A stretch of DNA of 64,000 bases, taken from Bacteroides muris (ex Afrizal et al. 2022) (GTDB taxonomy: Bacteria > Bacteroidota > Bacteroidia > Bacteroidales > Bacteroidaceae). Below, one piece after another: positions 43,469 to 54,324 of this stretch. A program made the translations under genes and the position numbers. Every line of letters starts with the position of its first letter. Position 1 is the stretch's first letter. A model generated the notes under the pieces. The model ran no database searches, was not told the origin of the DNA, and saw only the letters and a list, made by a program, of their open reading frames with translations. The stretch is from contig NZ_SRYZ01000012.1 in the NCBI RefSeq assembly GCF_004793475.1, forward strand, positions 23,245-87,244. Direction: 5' to 3'.

Positions 43469-43495
43469 TTTCACTTCTTTATCGCATGTGCCCTC

Positions 43496-43513
43496 AACTC
43501 CCTTAAATGAAAG
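43496..43513. repeat. 18-mer AACTCCCTTAAATGAAAG (copy before aroC)
   Basis: Identical to 58655-58672 before lysS. Both copies lie 97-160 bp before the gene start and downstream of a period-21/22 array. A related inverse form occurs near 43185. Confidence 0.8.
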
Positions 43514-43572
43514 CCATGCAGTCTTAATGCAAAAAAATGCTTTTCATTCAAACGAATCCCAAAAAAAGTTGT

Positions 43573-43580
43573 TACCTTTA
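43573..43580 (+). promoter_or_regulatory. -7 box of aroC
   Basis: TACCTTTA, 74 bp before the aroC ATG. No clear -33 box. Confidence 0.4.
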
Positions 43581-43653
43581 TAAAGTGAAAAGTATTTTCA
43601 TAAGAGAGATATTGGCGCATGAGCCTCATATATAAACCTTTAAAGCATTTGAT

Positions 43654-44730
43654 ATGTTCAACTCATTTGGAAATATTCTCCGCCTTACCAGTTTTGGGGA
43701 ATCGCACGGTAAGGGTGTGGGAGGAGTTATAGACGGATTCCCTGCAGGAATAGTCATTGATATGGATTTCGTCCAGGCAGAGCTCGACCGACGCCGCCCC
43801 GGACAGTCACGTATCACTACCGCCCGGAAAGAAGGTGATAAAGTGGAGTTCCTCTCCGGCATCTTCGAAGGAAAATCCACGGGCTGCCCCATAGGATTCA
43901 TCGTGTGGAACCAAAACCAGCATTCCGACGATTACAATAATCTGAAAGAAGTCTATCGCCCTTCACATGCCGACTATACTTATAAGGTGAAATACGGCAT
44001 CCGTGACCACCGGGGGGGAGGACGCTCATCCGCCCGCGAAACAATCTCGCGTGTAGTGGCGGGTGCCCTGGCCAAATTGGCACTAAAACAGTTGGGCATA
44101 CACATCACAGCGTACACCTCACAAGTAGGCCCCATCCGCCTTGAAGAAAACTATACCGCATACAATCTCGACCTGATAGAGACCAATCCGGTCCGCTGCC
44201 CCGACCCGGCGAAAGCGAAAGAAATGGAAGAACTCATCTTCAAGATAAAGGAAGAAGGAGATACCATCGGAGGAGTGGTGACCTGTGTCGTCAAAGGATG
44301 CCCCATCGGACTGGGACAACCCGTATTCGGCAAGCTCCATGCGGCACTCGGAGCAGCCATGCTCAGCATCAATGCAGCAAAAGCATTCGAGTATGGGGAC
44401 GGTTTCAAGGGATTAAAGCAGAAAGGCTCGGAGCAGAATGATGTGTTCTACAATAACAACGGACGTATCGAGACCCGCACCAACCATTCGGGCGGCATAC
44501 AAGGCGGAATCAGCAACGGACAAGACATCTATTTCCGCGTAGCCTTCAAACCCGTGGCAACCGTACTGATGGAACAACACACCGTGAACATTGACGGTGT
44601 AGACACCACCCTGAAAGCCCGCGGACGCCATGACCCGTGCGTGTTGCCACGCGCAGTACCCATCGTGGAAGCAATGACAGCAATGACATTGCTGGATTAT
44701 TACCTGATTGACAGAACAACACAACTATAA
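43654..44730 (+). CDS. aroC: Chorismate synthase
   Basis: 358 residues. Last step of the shikimate pathway (EPSP to chorismate, needs reduced FMN). Signatures: [20 protein letters not shown] at the start, [30 protein letters not shown] near 100-130 and [17 protein letters not shown] at the end. Complete. Followed after 9 bp by the M20 dipeptidase gene, so probably the first gene of a short operon with dipeptidase and anmK. Confidence 0.98.
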   Translation: MFNSFGNILRLTSFGESHGKGVGGVIDGFPAGIVIDMDFVQAELDRRRPGQSRITTARKEGDKVEFLSGIFEGKSTGCPIGFIVWNQNQHSDDYNNLKEVYRPSHADYTYKVKYGIRDHRGGGRSSARETISRVVAGALAKLALKQLGIHITAYTSQVGPIRLEENYTAYNLDLIETNPVRCPDPAKAKEMEELIFKIKEEGDTIGGVVTCVVKGCPIGLGQPVFGKLHAALGAAMLSINAAKAFEYGDGFKGLKQKGSEQNDVFYNNNGRIETRTNHSGGIQGGISNGQDIYFRVAFKPVATVLMEQHTVNIDGVDTTLKARGRHDPCVLPRAVPIVEAMTAMTLLDYYLIDRTTQL

Positions 44731-44739
44731 TATTCACCC

Positions 44740-46095
44740 ATGGAAATAAAGAAATACATCACCGAGAACGAGCCTAAGATGCTGGAAGACTTGTTCAGCC
44801 TCATCCGTATTCCAAGCATCAGTGCCAAACCCGAACATCACGACGACATGCTTGCCTGCGCCGAACGTTGGGCACAGTTGTTGCTCGAAGCCGGAGCGGA
44901 CGAAGCCCTCGTAATGCCCTCCAAAGGCAACCCGATTGTTTTCGGACAGAAAATCGTAGACCCGAACGCCAAGACCGTATTGGTATATGCACACTACGAC
45001 GTGATGCCTGCCGAACCTCTGGAACTTTGGAACAGCAAACCGTTTGAACCCGAAATACGCGACGGACACATCTGGGCGCGTGGTGCAGATGATGACAAAG
45101 GGCAGTCTTTCATACAAGTGAAAGCGTTTGAATACCTCGTACGCAACGGACTGCTGCAAACCAACGTAAAATTCATCTTCGAAGGAGAAGAAGAAATCGG
45201 TTCACCCAGCTTGGAAAGCTTTTGCCAGGAGCACAAAGAGTTGCTGAAAGCAGACGTCATTCTGGTTTCGGACACCAGCATGCTTGGCGCCGACCTGCCT
45301 TCACTGACTACCGGGCTTCGCGGACTGGCCTATTGGGAAATAGAGGTGACCGGCCCCAACCGCGACCTGCACAGCGGTCACTTCGGCGGTGCCGTTGCCA
45401 ACCCCATCAATGTGCTTTGCCAGATAATCAGCCAAGTGACGGATGCAGAGGGACGTATCACCGTACCGGGCTTTTACGACGATGTGGAAGAAGTTCCCCA
45501 AGCCGAGCGCGACATGATAGCCCGCATTCCTTTCGACGAAGAGAAATACAAAAAGGCCATCAATGTAAAAGCACTTTTCGGAGAGAAAGGCTACAGTACG
45601 CTGGAACGCAACAGTTGCCGCCCTTCTTTCGATGTATGCGGCATCTGGGGCGGATATACGGGTGAAGGGTCCAAGACAGTGCTCCCATCCAAGGCATATG
45701 CCAAGGTGTCCTGCCGATTGGTTCCCCACCAAGACCACCATAAAATATCCAAACTGTTTGCCGACTACATCTTAGACATAGCACCGGATTCGGTGCAGGT
45801 GAAAGTCACTCCGATGCACGGAGGACAAGGATACGTATGTCCCATCACCCTGCCCGCCTACCAAGCCGCCGAAAAAGGTTTTAAAAAAGCCTTCGGAAAG
45901 AAACCGCTGGCAGTGCGCCGGGGTGGAAGTATTCCCATTATCTCCACCTTCGAACAAGTGCTGGGTATCAAAACCGTTTTGATGGGCTTCGGATTGGAAT
46001 CGAATGCCATCCACTCACCTAATGAGAATATACCGTTGGACATCTTCCGTAAAGGAATAGAAGCCGTTGTCGAATTCTACCTCAATTACAAATAA
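44740..46095 (+). CDS. M20 family dipeptidase (metallopeptidase)
   Basis: 451 residues. Metal ligands: His in LVYAHYDVMPAEP (about 90), bridging Asp in GADDDKGQ (about 120), catalytic Glu-Glu in FEGEEEIGSP (about 155), Asp in VSDTSML (about 180) and His near the end in ESNAIHSPNEN. The lid domain starts with DLHSGHFGGAVANP. M20 dipeptidases hydrolyse di- or tripeptides with two zinc ions. Cytoplasmic. 9 bp after aroC and 15 bp before anmK. Confidence 0.93.
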   Translation: MEIKKYITENEPKMLEDLFSLIRIPSISAKPEHHDDMLACAERWAQLLLEAGADEALVMPSKGNPIVFGQKIVDPNAKTVLVYAHYDVMPAEPLELWNSKPFEPEIRDGHIWARGADDDKGQSFIQVKAFEYLVRNGLLQTNVKFIFEGEEEIGSPSLESFCQEHKELLKADVILVSDTSMLGADLPSLTTGLRGLAYWEIEVTGPNRDLHSGHFGGAVANPINVLCQIISQVTDAEGRITVPGFYDDVEEVPQAERDMIARIPFDEEKYKKAINVKALFGEKGYSTLERNSCRPSFDVCGIWGGYTGEGSKTVLPSKAYAKVSCRLVPHQDHHKISKLFADYILDIAPDSVQVKVTPMHGGQGYVCPITLPAYQAAEKGFKKAFGKKPLAVRRGGSIPIISTFEQVLGIKTVLMGFGLESNAIHSPNENIPLDIFRKGIEAVVEFYLNYK

Positions 46096-46110
46096 AATAA
46101 GAAAATCAGG

Positions 46111-47190
46111 ATGAAAGACTTCCAAATTCAGGCTATCGGACTGATGTCCGGTACCTCCCTTGACGGGCTGGACGTATGTTGCTGCACTTTCCGGCGGCAA
46201 GCCGGAAAATGGTCTTTCCATATAGACTGTGCGAAAGGCTATAGCTATCCCGACGCCATGAAGCAGATATTGGGTACCGGTGCACAGACAATGAGTGCTT
46301 TGGAGTTCATCACTTTCCACAGCTCCTATGGAAAGTTTCTCGGTGAACGTGTCAACGAGTTCATGCAGGAATTTGGAGTCCGCCCCGATGTTATAGCCTC
46401 CCACGGACATACTATCTTCCATGAGCCACATAAGAGAGTCATGTACCAGATAGGCGACGGAGCCGCCATTGCCGCCGAAACCCGTATACCTACCGTTTCG
46501 GATTTCCGGCGACTGGACATCATGCTGGGTGGGCAGGGTGCTCCACTCGTACCCATTGGCGACCGGTTGCTTTTTGCCGACTATAACTTTTGTTTGAATA
46601 TCGGCGGCTTCTCCAACATTTCATTCGAGCAAGACGGACGGCGTATCGCTTTCGATATCAGCCCGGTGAATTACGTCATCAACCATTACTGCCGGCAAAT
46701 AGGATTGGAGTTTGACCGCGACGGCAAGATAGCGCGGCAAGGAAACATCTGCCAGGAACTGCTGGACGAACTGAACGGAATGGACTTCTACCATCAGTCC
46801 GGACCGAAATCTTTGGGACGAGAGTGGGTGGAAACGCTGGTATATCCCATGCTCGAGCGTTATGGCCTGAGTTTGGAAGACATGCTTCGCACGTTCTATG
46901 AACATGCAGCCTGGCAAATATCGCGCGTCATCAGCATCCATCCGCTTCCCGGTGGCAACTGCAAACTGCTGATTACCGGTGGAGGGGCTTTCAATAAATT
47001 CCTGATAGAACGGATAGGAGCACTCTGCCCGTGCGAAATAGTCATTCCCGACCGACAAATCATAGAGTACAAGGAAGCCCTAATCTTCGCTTTCCTGGGT
47101 GCCCTCTATATAGCGGACGAACCCGGATGCCTCGCCTCGGTGACGGGAGCTACGACAGATAATATCGGGGGAATGCTGTTTAAAATATAG
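46111..47190 (+). CDS. anmK: Anhydro-N-acetylmuramic acid kinase
   Basis: 359 residues. N-terminal IGLMSGTSLDGLDV is the ASKHA nucleotide-binding phosphate-1 motif of AnmK; SHGHTIFHEP and FDISPVNYVINHYCRQIG (catalytic region), then LLITGGGAFNKFLIERI near 285. Phosphorylates and opens 1,6-anhydroMurNAc in peptidoglycan recycling. Complete. Confidence 0.96.
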   Translation: MKDFQIQAIGLMSGTSLDGLDVCCCTFRRQAGKWSFHIDCAKGYSYPDAMKQILGTGAQTMSALEFITFHSSYGKFLGERVNEFMQEFGVRPDVIASHGHTIFHEPHKRVMYQIGDGAAIAAETRIPTVSDFRRLDIMLGGQGAPLVPIGDRLLFADYNFCLNIGGFSNISFEQDGRRIAFDISPVNYVINHYCRQIGLEFDRDGKIARQGNICQELLDELNGMDFYHQSGPKSLGREWVETLVYPMLERYGLSLEDMLRTFYEHAAWQISRVISIHPLPGGNCKLLITGGGAFNKFLIERIGALCPCEIVIPDRQIIEYKEALIFAFLGALYIADEPGCLASVTGATTDNIGGMLFKI

Positions 47191-47296
47191 TCCATTTTAC
47201 CATTATGGGAATATCCCAACTGGGGTGCATAGCAGAAAACGAACCATAAACTACGGGTGACGGGCTACAAAGCCACGAATAACCAAGATATCAGCC

Positions 47297-49486
47297 CTAT
47301 TCAAACGGCTTGCGGAATGTACATCCGGATTTCCATTCGGAACAACCGTAAGCCGTTTTCCCCTTGATAACAGTACCTTTTCCGCAAAGCGGACAAGTCT
47401 GACCGACGAAATCGTCAGCTTGTACGGAAGCCTCCGTACTTGAAGTTGCCACAGTGCCCGAAGCCTGCTCCGTCTTTTTGCCTGCGGCGGCAGACTTTCT
47501 CGGTGCTCTTTTCTTCGGCTCCTTTTTCGGTTTATCGGCAGCCTCTGCCTTGGCAGAAGCCTTACTGCTCTTTTCGGGAGCAGGCGCTTGGATGGTGATG
47601 TGGCGGTTGCTGTTATCAGAAAGTACACTCATCACGACCTCCGATACCATCTGTTTCAGTTCTTCCAAGAATTGTCCGGCATTGTAAGTCCGTTTTTCAA
47701 TCTCACGCAGTTTCTTTTCCCAAATACCAGTCAGTTCCGCCGATTTCAACAGCTCCTCATGGATAATCTGTATCAGCTCCACACCGGTAGGAGTGGCTAT
47801 CAGATTCTTCTTTTCCTTGCGGATATAGTTCCGCTTGAACAGTGTCTCGATGATGGCTGCACGGGTAGACGGACGACCGATGCCGTTTTCCTTCAGCGCA
47901 TCACGCAGCTCGTCGTTATCCACCAGCTTGCCCGCTGTCTCCATAGCACGCAGCAGGGTGGCTTCCGTATAAGGCCGGGGCGGCTGCGTCCACTTCTCAT
48001 ACAAATCGGGGACATGCGGCCCGCTTTCTCCTTTCACAAAAGCCGGAAGCACACCCTCCTCTTCTCCCTTCTCCTCTCTCTCCTCCTGCGATTGTGCCGA
48101 GGGAGTGCCGAAAATAACACGCCAACCCGGTTCCAGAATCTGCTTGCCGGTGGCCTTGAACTCGATGCTTTCTACCTCGCCAAATACGGTGGTAGTGGCA
48201 AACTTACAATCGGGGTAGAATACAGCAATGAAACGGCGTGCTATCAAATCGAATACACGACGCTCCATATCCGTCAGATTCTGCGGATGCTGGCCGGTAG
48301 GAATAATGGCATGGTGATCTGTCACCTTGGAGTTATCGAAAACCTTTTTGGATTTCAACAATGCAGTTCCTGCCAAAGGGGCTGTAAATGTCTCGTAATC
48401 GCGCAGACCTTTCAAAATTCCGGGGCATTTGGGATAGATATCATCACTCAAATAGGTAGTGTCTACACGTGGATAGGTAGCCACTTTCTTCTCATACAAG
48501 GACTGGATAATTTTCAGCGTTTCATCAGCGGAATAGGCAAATTTCTTGTTACATTCCACTTGCAAAGAAGTCAAGTCAAACAAGCGGAGCGGTGCCTCCC
48601 TCCCCTCCTTCTTGGTGACACTTGTCACTGTAAAAGGAGAATTCTTAATCTGCGCCAGCAAAGCAAGCCCACGCTCGTGGTCGGTAATGGGGTCGATACC
48701 TCGATTCTCTTCTTCTTTTTTAGGTTTCTTGCCGGCAGCTATGGCCTCTTTCTGCTTCTCGGCTTCCAGTACCAGCTCCTCCTCGCTTTTCCGGATAATG
48801 GCAGAGAAAGTAGTATCTCGATAGACGGTTTTCAGCTCCCAGTATTGCTTGGGAACAAAATGCTGTATTTCCAACTGACGGTTTACAATCAGTGCCAGTG
48901 TCGGCGTCTGCACACGGCCGATAGAAAGTACTTGTCGGTTCTGCCCATACTTCATGGTGTAGAGGCGGGTGGCATTCATCCCCAGCAACCAGTCGCCAAT
49001 GGCACGAGAGAGTCCGGCTTCGTACAAAGGCTGGAAATCCGACGCATCGCGCAGCTTGGCAAAGCCCTCGCGGATAGCCTCTTCCGTCAATGAAGAAATC
49101 CAAAGGCGTTTCACCGGGCAACGCGCCCCAGCCTTCTGCATCACCCAGCGCTGTATCAATTCTCCCTCCTGCCCGGCATCACCGCAGTTTATTATCATAT
49201 CGGCATGTTGCATAAGGTTCTCTATCGTATGGAACTGGCGTTCGTATGTGGGATTGCTAATCAGCTTAATGCCGAAACGGGGAGGTATCATGGGCAGACT
49301 TCCCAAACTCCATGACTTCCAATTAGGGGTATATTCATGCGGCTCCTTCAACGTACAAAGATGACCGAATGTCCAGGTCACCTGGTATCCGTTTCCTTCG
49401 ATGTATCCGTCTTTCTTTTCTCTCGCTCCCAGTACATCAGCTATGTCACGCGCCACAGAGGGCTTTTCGGCAATACAAACTATCAT
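47297..49486 (-). CDS. topB: DNA topoisomerase III (type IA)
   Basis: 729 residues. TOPRIM at the start (MIVCIAEKPSVARDIADVL, NCGDAGQEGELIQRWV with the acidic residues), catalytic tyrosine region KVATYPRVDTTYLSD (about 335-350), IGRPSTRAAIIETL near 545, a lysine/alanine-rich linker (about 635-690) and a C-terminal zinc ribbon CPLCGKGTVIKGKTAYGCSEW. Decatenates and relaxes single-strand-containing DNA. A chromosomal-type copy, monocistronic. Confidence 0.97.
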   Translation of the reverse strand: MIVCIAEKPSVARDIADVLGAREKKDGYIEGNGYQVTWTFGHLCTLKEPHEYTPNWKSWSLGSLPMIPPRFGIKLISNPTYERQFHTIENLMQHADMIINCGDAGQEGELIQRWVMQKAGARCPVKRLWISSLTEEAIREGFAKLRDASDFQPLYEAGLSRAIGDWLLGMNATRLYTMKYGQNRQVLSIGRVQTPTLALIVNRQLEIQHFVPKQYWELKTVYRDTTFSAIIRKSEEELVLEAEKQKEAIAAGKKPKKEEENRGIDPITDHERGLALLAQIKNSPFTVTSVTKKEGREAPLRLFDLTSLQVECNKKFAYSADETLKIIQSLYEKKVATYPRVDTTYLSDDIYPKCPGILKGLRDYETFTAPLAGTALLKSKKVFDNSKVTDHHAIIPTGQHPQNLTDMERRVFDLIARRFIAVFYPDCKFATTTVFGEVESIEFKATGKQILEPGWRVIFGTPSAQSQEEREEKGEEEGVLPAFVKGESGPHVPDLYEKWTQPPRPYTEATLLRAMETAGKLVDNDELRDALKENGIGRPSTRAAIIETLFKRNYIRKEKKNLIATPTGVELIQIIHEELLKSAELTGIWEKKLREIEKRTYNAGQFLEELKQMVSEVVMSVLSDNSNRHITIQAPAPEKSSKASAKAEAADKPKKEPKKRAPRKSAAAGKKTEQASGTVATSSTEASVQADDFVGQTCPLCGKGTVIKGKTAYGCSEWKSGCTFRKPFE

Positions 49487-49588
49487 TTATTTCATCTTTT
49501 AAGGAGGCAAAGATAGTGCAAACAAGCTGAAAAAAGAAAATTTGCACAGAATTGATGGTCAAATAAACAATCTGCACCCGCACAATGA

Positions 49589-49774
49589 GTAGAAACCATC
49601 CTGAAGAATCTTTCAAGCAACAGCTATCTGGCAACCAAAGGAAGCAATCAGGGATTTGTACTGATGCACTCCACCGGCTCACTGCCCCACGGTTCGGAGA
49701 TAGACGTACCACTAAACTATGCAGACTATTATTATCTCGAAGCTTTGCAAAGATACCAAAACTTAAATAAGTAA
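49589..49774 (+). pseudogene. Relic of a GH88 unsaturated glucuronyl hydrolase, C-terminal end
   Basis: The frame 49589-49774 (stop TAA) translates to ILKNLSSNSYLATKGSNQGF, then MHSTGSLPHGSEIDVPLNYA and DYYYLEALQRYQNLNK. This is the conserved end of GH88 (HS.GS.P..SE.DVPL.YADYY..EAL). A stop codon lies just upstream and no N-terminal part is present, so about 60 of some 400 residues remain. It shows that a uronate-degrading gene once stood here. Confidence 0.75.
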
Positions 49775-49878
49775 TCAGATTGTTTGGCAGGGATGAATCC
49801 GTTACCAATGCTTGATGCGGAGGTAGCGGATTTTTTTGTTTCATAAAAAAAAGGGGAAGAAACGAAAGATACGGACAT

Positions 49879-49940
49879 AAAAAAAGGAGTACCGCTGTAC
49901 TCCAACCTTTGTTAACCTTAAATCTAATACTATGAAAAAC
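49879..49940 (-). ncRNA. Candidate small RNA (about 60 nt) with its own promoter and terminator
   Basis: On the minus strand a perfect promoter (TTTG, 19 bp, TATCTTTG at 49977-49947) is followed about 50 nt later by the hairpin GGAGTAC-AGCG-GTACTCC (49903-49886) and a U run. The transcript would span about 49940-49879. It has no ORF of note. The short plus-strand frame at 49933 is antisense to it. Confidence 0.55.
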
Positions 49941-49946
49941 ACATTG

Positions 49947-49977
49947 CAAAGATACGGACTTCTGATAAATCTGCAAA
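49947..49977 (-). promoter_or_regulatory. Promoter of the candidate small RNA
   Basis: TTTG (49977-49974), spacer of 19, TATCTTTG (49954-49947) on the minus strand. Confidence 0.65.
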
Positions 49978-50017
49978 TTATCCAAGAGAAAAGACATGTT
50001 TTATAACACAGATTAAG

Positions 50018-50056
50018 AAAAAAGGACGGATATGCAAACGCACACCGTCCTTTTTT
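50018..50056. terminator. Bidirectional terminator after mutB
   Basis: AAAAAAGGACGG (50018-50029) and CCGTCCTTTTTT (50045-50056), perfect 12 bp with A/T runs on both sides. Confidence 0.88.
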
Positions 50057-50074
50057 AACATTTAACATGTCGGA

Positions 50075-52222
50075 TTATTCTTCATCCAACAAGATTTCCA
50101 ATATCTGGCAAGCAGCCTTGGCAACCGGAGTGCCGGGGCCGAAGATGGCAGCTACGCCTGCCTTGTAAAGGAAGTCATAGTCTTGTGCGGGGATTACACC
50201 ACCGGCAATCACTACGATGTCCTCACGTCCCAACTTCTTGAGTTCTTCGATAATCTGCGGAACCAATGTCTTGTGTCCGGCAGCCAATGAAGAAACTCCC
50301 ACTACATGAACGTCGTTCTCGACCGCTTCGCGGGCAGCCTCGGCAGGTGTCTGGAACAAAGGTCCCATATCCACGTCGAAGCCACAGTCGGCATAACCGG
50401 TTGCAACAACCTTGGCACCGCGGTCGTGACCGTCCTGCCCCATCTTGGCTACCATGATACGAGGCTGACGTCCCTCTTTCTTGGCAAACTTCTCCGCCAA
50501 TTCACAAGCACGGTGGAAGTCGCTGTCATTCTTACTTTCTGATGAATACACGCCTGATATAGTTCTGATTACTGCTTTATAACGTCCTACAATCTTTTCG
50601 CACGCGTAAGAGATTTCTCCCAAAGTGGCACGCACGCGAGCCGCCTCTACTGCCAGCTCCAGCAAGTTCCCCTCTTTCGTTTCCACACACTTCGTGATGG
50701 CCTCCAAAGCCTTCTGCACTGCTGCCTCGTCACGTCCCTCCTTCAAAGTCTTCAAGTTGGCAATCTGCTCCTGGCGAACAGCCGTATTGTCGATTTCAAG
50801 AATATCAATCGGAGCTTCTTTCTCCAGACGATACTTGTTCACGCCGACAATGGTCTGCGAACCGCTGTCGATACGGGCTTGCGTACGTGCAGCAGCCTCT
50901 TCGATACGCATCTTGGGAATACCGGTTTCGATGGCTTTTGCCATACCGCCCAGCTTCTCTACCTCCTGAATCAGCTCCCAAGCCTTGTGAGCCAGCTCAT
51001 TAGTCAGACTCTCCACATAATAAGAACCTCCCCATGGGTCTACATTCTTGCAAATGTAAGTTTCTTCCTGAATATAAATCTGCGTATTACGTGCAATACG
51101 TGCAGAGAAATCCGTCGGCAAAGCAATAGCCTCGTCAAGAGCGTTGGTATGCAATGACTGGGTATGTCCCAATGCAGCAGCCATCGCCTCGATACAAGTA
51201 CGGCCCACATTGTTGAACGGGTCTTGCTCTGTCAATGACCAACCGGAAGTCTGGGAGTGCGTACGCAAAGCCAGCGACTTCGGATTCTTCGGGTTGAACT
51301 GCTTCACAATTTTTGCCCACAACATACGCGCGGCACGCATCTTGGCAATTTCCATGAAATGGTTCGTCCCGATGGCCCAGAAGAAAGAGAGACGCGGTGC
51401 GAAGGCATCGATGTCAATGCCTGCGGCAACACCGGCACGGAGATATTCCAGACCGTCAGCCAACGTATAAGCCAATTCAATATCCGCCGTAGCACCGGCT
51501 TCCTGCATGTGATAACCGGAGATGGAAATAGAATTGAACTTAGGCATCTTCCGGGAAGTATATTCAAAGATGTCGGAGATAATCTTCATAGAGAATGCAG
51601 GCGGATAAATATAGGTATTACGCACCATGAATTCCTTCAAGATATCGTTTTGGATAGTACCTGCCATTTCCTCCAGCTTGGCACCTTGCTCCAGACCTGC
51701 ATTGATATAGAATGCCATGACGGGAAGCACAGCACCGTTCATAGTCATAGATACAGACATCTTGTTCAAAGGAATACCGTCGAACAACACCTTCATGTTT
51801 TCCAGTGAGCAGATGGATACACCCGCCTTGCCGACATCACCCACTACGCGTTCGTGGTCGGGGTCGTAACCACGGTGAGTGGCCAGGTCGAAAGCCACGG
51901 ACAAACCTTTCTGTCCGGATGCCAGATTACGGCGGTAGAAGGCATTTGATTCTTCGGCTGTGGAAAAACCAGCATACTGACGGATGGTCCAGGGACGCAA
52001 CGTATACATCACAGAGTACGGGCCGCGTAAATAAGGAGGAAGTCCGGCTGCATAGTCAAGATGCTCCATCCCTTCGAGGTCTTCTTTTGTATAAACAGGC
52101 TTCACTTCAATGTGTTCCGGCGTTTTCCAATCAGCGTGGATGCCGTTAGCCTTTTGCCACTCAGCACCGTTGACGGGCTGGAAAGCGGCATATATATCTA
52201 AGTTTTTAAAATCTTTTCTCAT
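50075..52222 (-). CDS. mutB: Methylmalonyl-CoA mutase large (catalytic) subunit
   Basis: 715 residues. CoA-binding barrel (about 60-560) with [20 protein letters not shown] and substrate-site motifs [26 protein letters not shown]; the C-terminal B12 domain carries [27 protein letters not shown] (the DxHxxG cobalt ligand as D-G-H-D-R-G, about 600-625). It interconverts succinyl-CoA and (R)-methylmalonyl-CoA on the route to propionate, a main end product of Bacteroides. 1 bp after mutA, in the same leftward operon. Confidence 0.98.
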   Translation of the reverse strand: MRKDFKNLDIYAAFQPVNGAEWQKANGIHADWKTPEHIEVKPVYTKEDLEGMEHLDYAAGLPPYLRGPYSVMYTLRPWTIRQYAGFSTAEESNAFYRRNLASGQKGLSVAFDLATHRGYDPDHERVVGDVGKAGVSICSLENMKVLFDGIPLNKMSVSMTMNGAVLPVMAFYINAGLEQGAKLEEMAGTIQNDILKEFMVRNTYIYPPAFSMKIISDIFEYTSRKMPKFNSISISGYHMQEAGATADIELAYTLADGLEYLRAGVAAGIDIDAFAPRLSFFWAIGTNHFMEIAKMRAARMLWAKIVKQFNPKNPKSLALRTHSQTSGWSLTEQDPFNNVGRTCIEAMAAALGHTQSLHTNALDEAIALPTDFSARIARNTQIYIQEETYICKNVDPWGGSYYVESLTNELAHKAWELIQEVEKLGGMAKAIETGIPKMRIEEAAARTQARIDSGSQTIVGVNKYRLEKEAPIDILEIDNTAVRQEQIANLKTLKEGRDEAAVQKALEAITKCVETKEGNLLELAVEAARVRATLGEISYACEKIVGRYKAVIRTISGVYSSESKNDSDFHRACELAEKFAKKEGRQPRIMVAKMGQDGHDRGAKVVATGYADCGFDVDMGPLFQTPAEAAREAVENDVHVVGVSSLAAGHKTLVPQIIEELKKLGREDIVVIAGGVIPAQDYDFLYKAGVAAIFGPGTPVAKAACQILEILLDEE

Positions 52223-52223
52223 C

Positions 52224-54122
52224 TTACTTCAAAAGTTTAGCGTTGTATTCCTTTAATGTTTCCAGCACGTTGACACGGACATGGATAAAGTTCTCGATAC
52301 CGGCAGCCTTCAGGTCGTCCATGCAGGCAGGAGCACCGGCTACGATAAACATGGCACGACCGTTCAGAGCCTTGAAGGCAGGAACAGCATATTCCGCATA
52401 TTCATCATCACTGGAGCACAATACCACAATATCCGCCTTGGCAGACATAGCAGCTTCCATACCTTCTTCTACAGTAGAGAAGCCGAGATTGTCCACAACT
52501 TCATATCCCGCACAGGCCAGGAAGTTGCAAGAATACTGTGCACGTGCCTGACGCATGGCCAGATTGCCGATAGTCAGCATAAACGCTTTCGGACGTTTGC
52601 CGGAAGCCTCCGTTTCAAGACGCAACGCTTCAAATTCACTGGCAGCACGGTCAAAGTTCAGTGTCGGAACATCTTTTTCGCACGTATGTCCGCCGCCGCA
52701 ACAGCAAGTAGCCTCAACCGGTTTCTTATCTCCGGCCTTTTCAGTGAAATTAGGGAACTGGTTAGTACCCAACAGCACTTCCTTGCGCTTGGCAACTGCG
52801 GCATGACGCGCCTTGTTGCTCTCGTTTACGGCAGCCTGCACTTTTCCGGCTTTTACAGAAGCATAGAAACCACCGTCTTCTTCTACAGCGAGGAAGAGTT
52901 CCCAGGCTTGCTTGGCAATAGAGACGGTCAGGTTCTCGATATAATAGGAACCTGCAGCCGGGTCAATAACCTTATCGAAGTGCGATTCTTCTTTCAGCAA
53001 CAATTGTTGGTTACGCGCCATACGCTCAGAGAACTCATTAGGAGCATCATATGCCTTGTCGAACGGAGTAACCGTCATCGAGTCAACGCCGGCAAGGGCT
53101 GCACTCATCGCCTCAGTCTGCGTACGCAACAAGTTTACGTGTGCGTCAAACAGAGTCAGGTTGAATGAAGAAGTTTCCGCATGAATCTTCATCTTGGCAG
53201 CACAGCGGCATTCGTTTTTCTCGCCCTTATTTTCACAGTCACGCAGACATTCAGGGCTGTAGGAAGCTACAATATTCGCCCACAGCATACGCGCAGCGCG
53301 GAATTTGGCTATTTCAAGGAAGTAATTGGAGCTGATACCGAAATTGAACTTAATCTTCTTGGCTACCATTGCGGCAGGCAGGCCGGCATCGACCAACTGA
53401 TTCATATATTCATTACCCCAAGCCAAAGCATAGCCCAGTTCCTGGAAGATATAAGAACCTGCATTGTTTAATGTCAATGCATTCACATTCAGTACACGGT
53501 ATTTCGGCAGGGAAGCGGTAGCCTCGAGCAGCGCCTTGGCCGTTGCCACCATATCACCTTTCTCTTTACCTTTGGCCAGCATCTTGTTGAAGTAGTCATA
53601 GTTGATGGAGCCCTGCAACTTCGTCAAGTCATAATCCTTTTTCCGGAAATAAGCGACAAGAAGTTCCGCAAGTTCCACCACATGCCCCTGGCAGGTAGAG
53701 AAGTTCAACTCGACACATTCCGCGCAGATATCTTTCAACAAGGTTTCAATATACTCCGCACTCAGTTCCTTGGCCTTTACATGGAAGGAAAGTGAATCCA
53801 CGCCTTTATTCAAAATGTCCAATGCCTTGACATTAGCCTCTTTGGGGCATTGCACTTTGATTTCCTGACGAACAAGCCATTCATTGTTGTCTTTCTTGGT
53901 ACCTCTGAGATAAGGGAACTCGCCGGGAAGGGCATCTGTCGTCTTTAAACCTTCGAGATCTTCCATACGGTAGAAAGGTTTCACCTTAAATCCTTCGTTT
54001 GTCTTCCAAACGAGCTTCTTCTCGAAATCCGCCCCTTTCAGGTCTGCGGTAACTTTCTCCATCCACTGTTCGGTGGAAACGGGAGAAAAGTCGGAGAAGA
54101 GTTTTTCTTTACTGTCTGCCAT
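52224..54122 (-). CDS. mutA: Methylmalonyl-CoA mutase small subunit
   Basis: 632 residues. It shares the barrel with MutB ([60 protein letters not shown]) and a B12-like C-terminal domain that lacks the DxHxxG ligand, as usual for the small subunit. Two cysteine-rich stretches stand out: [18 protein letters not shown] (about 300-317) and [12 protein letters not shown] (about 470-485). The second lies in the linker before the C-terminal domain. First gene of the operon, with a -7 box TATATTTG at 54186-54179. Confidence 0.96.
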   Translation of the reverse strand: MADSKEKLFSDFSPVSTEQWMEKVTADLKGADFEKKLVWKTNEGFKVKPFYRMEDLEGLKTTDALPGEFPYLRGTKKDNNEWLVRQEIKVQCPKEANVKALDILNKGVDSLSFHVKAKELSAEYIETLLKDICAECVELNFSTCQGHVVELAELLVAYFRKKDYDLTKLQGSINYDYFNKMLAKGKEKGDMVATAKALLEATASLPKYRVLNVNALTLNNAGSYIFQELGYALAWGNEYMNQLVDAGLPAAMVAKKIKFNFGISSNYFLEIAKFRAARMLWANIVASYSPECLRDCENKGEKNECRCAAKMKIHAETSSFNLTLFDAHVNLLRTQTEAMSAALAGVDSMTVTPFDKAYDAPNEFSERMARNQQLLLKEESHFDKVIDPAAGSYYIENLTVSIAKQAWELFLAVEEDGGFYASVKAGKVQAAVNESNKARHAAVAKRKEVLLGTNQFPNFTEKAGDKKPVEATCCCGGGHTCEKDVPTLNFDRAASEFEALRLETEASGKRPKAFMLTIGNLAMRQARAQYSCNFLACAGYEVVDNLGFSTVEEGMEAAMSAKADIVVLCSSDDEYAEYAVPAFKALNGRAMFIVAGAPACMDDLKAAGIENFIHVRVNVLETLKEYNAKLLK

Positions 54123-54178
54123 AGTTTATTTAAAATTAAAATAGATGAATACTATTCATTTTGTCATCAAGAGACTTG

Positions 54179-54186
54179 CAAATATA
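54179..54186 (-). promoter_or_regulatory. -7 box of mutA-mutB
   Basis: TATATTTG on the minus strand, 57 bp before the mutA start. The nearest TTTG is only 15 bp upstream of it, so the promoter is not ideal. Confidence 0.4.
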
Positions 54187-54324
54187 AGGAAATACTTAGA
54201 ACAAAATATTTTTTTAGGGAAAATTGCACTTGCCGGTGACTTTATGCCTATACTGATTTTGAGCATTTGCCGGACGGACACCATACTTTTGCAAAGCTGA
54301 TATGGCAAAAAGTGCCACAAAGCT

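Noticed and set aside
43189..43474. Two overlapping minus-strand frames of 90 codons before aroC
   Set aside because: They run through the 21-22 bp repeat array, have repetitive basic products and no promoter or ribosome-binding context.
47588..49093. A 501-codon frame antisense to topB
   Set aside because: The topB frame carries every catalytic motif; the antisense translation is Gln/His/Arg-rich without family features.
49933..50007. A 24-codon ORF beginning ATGAAAAACACATTG
   Set aside because: It lies across the minus-strand promoter of the candidate small RNA, has no own terminator or homologue that I recognise.
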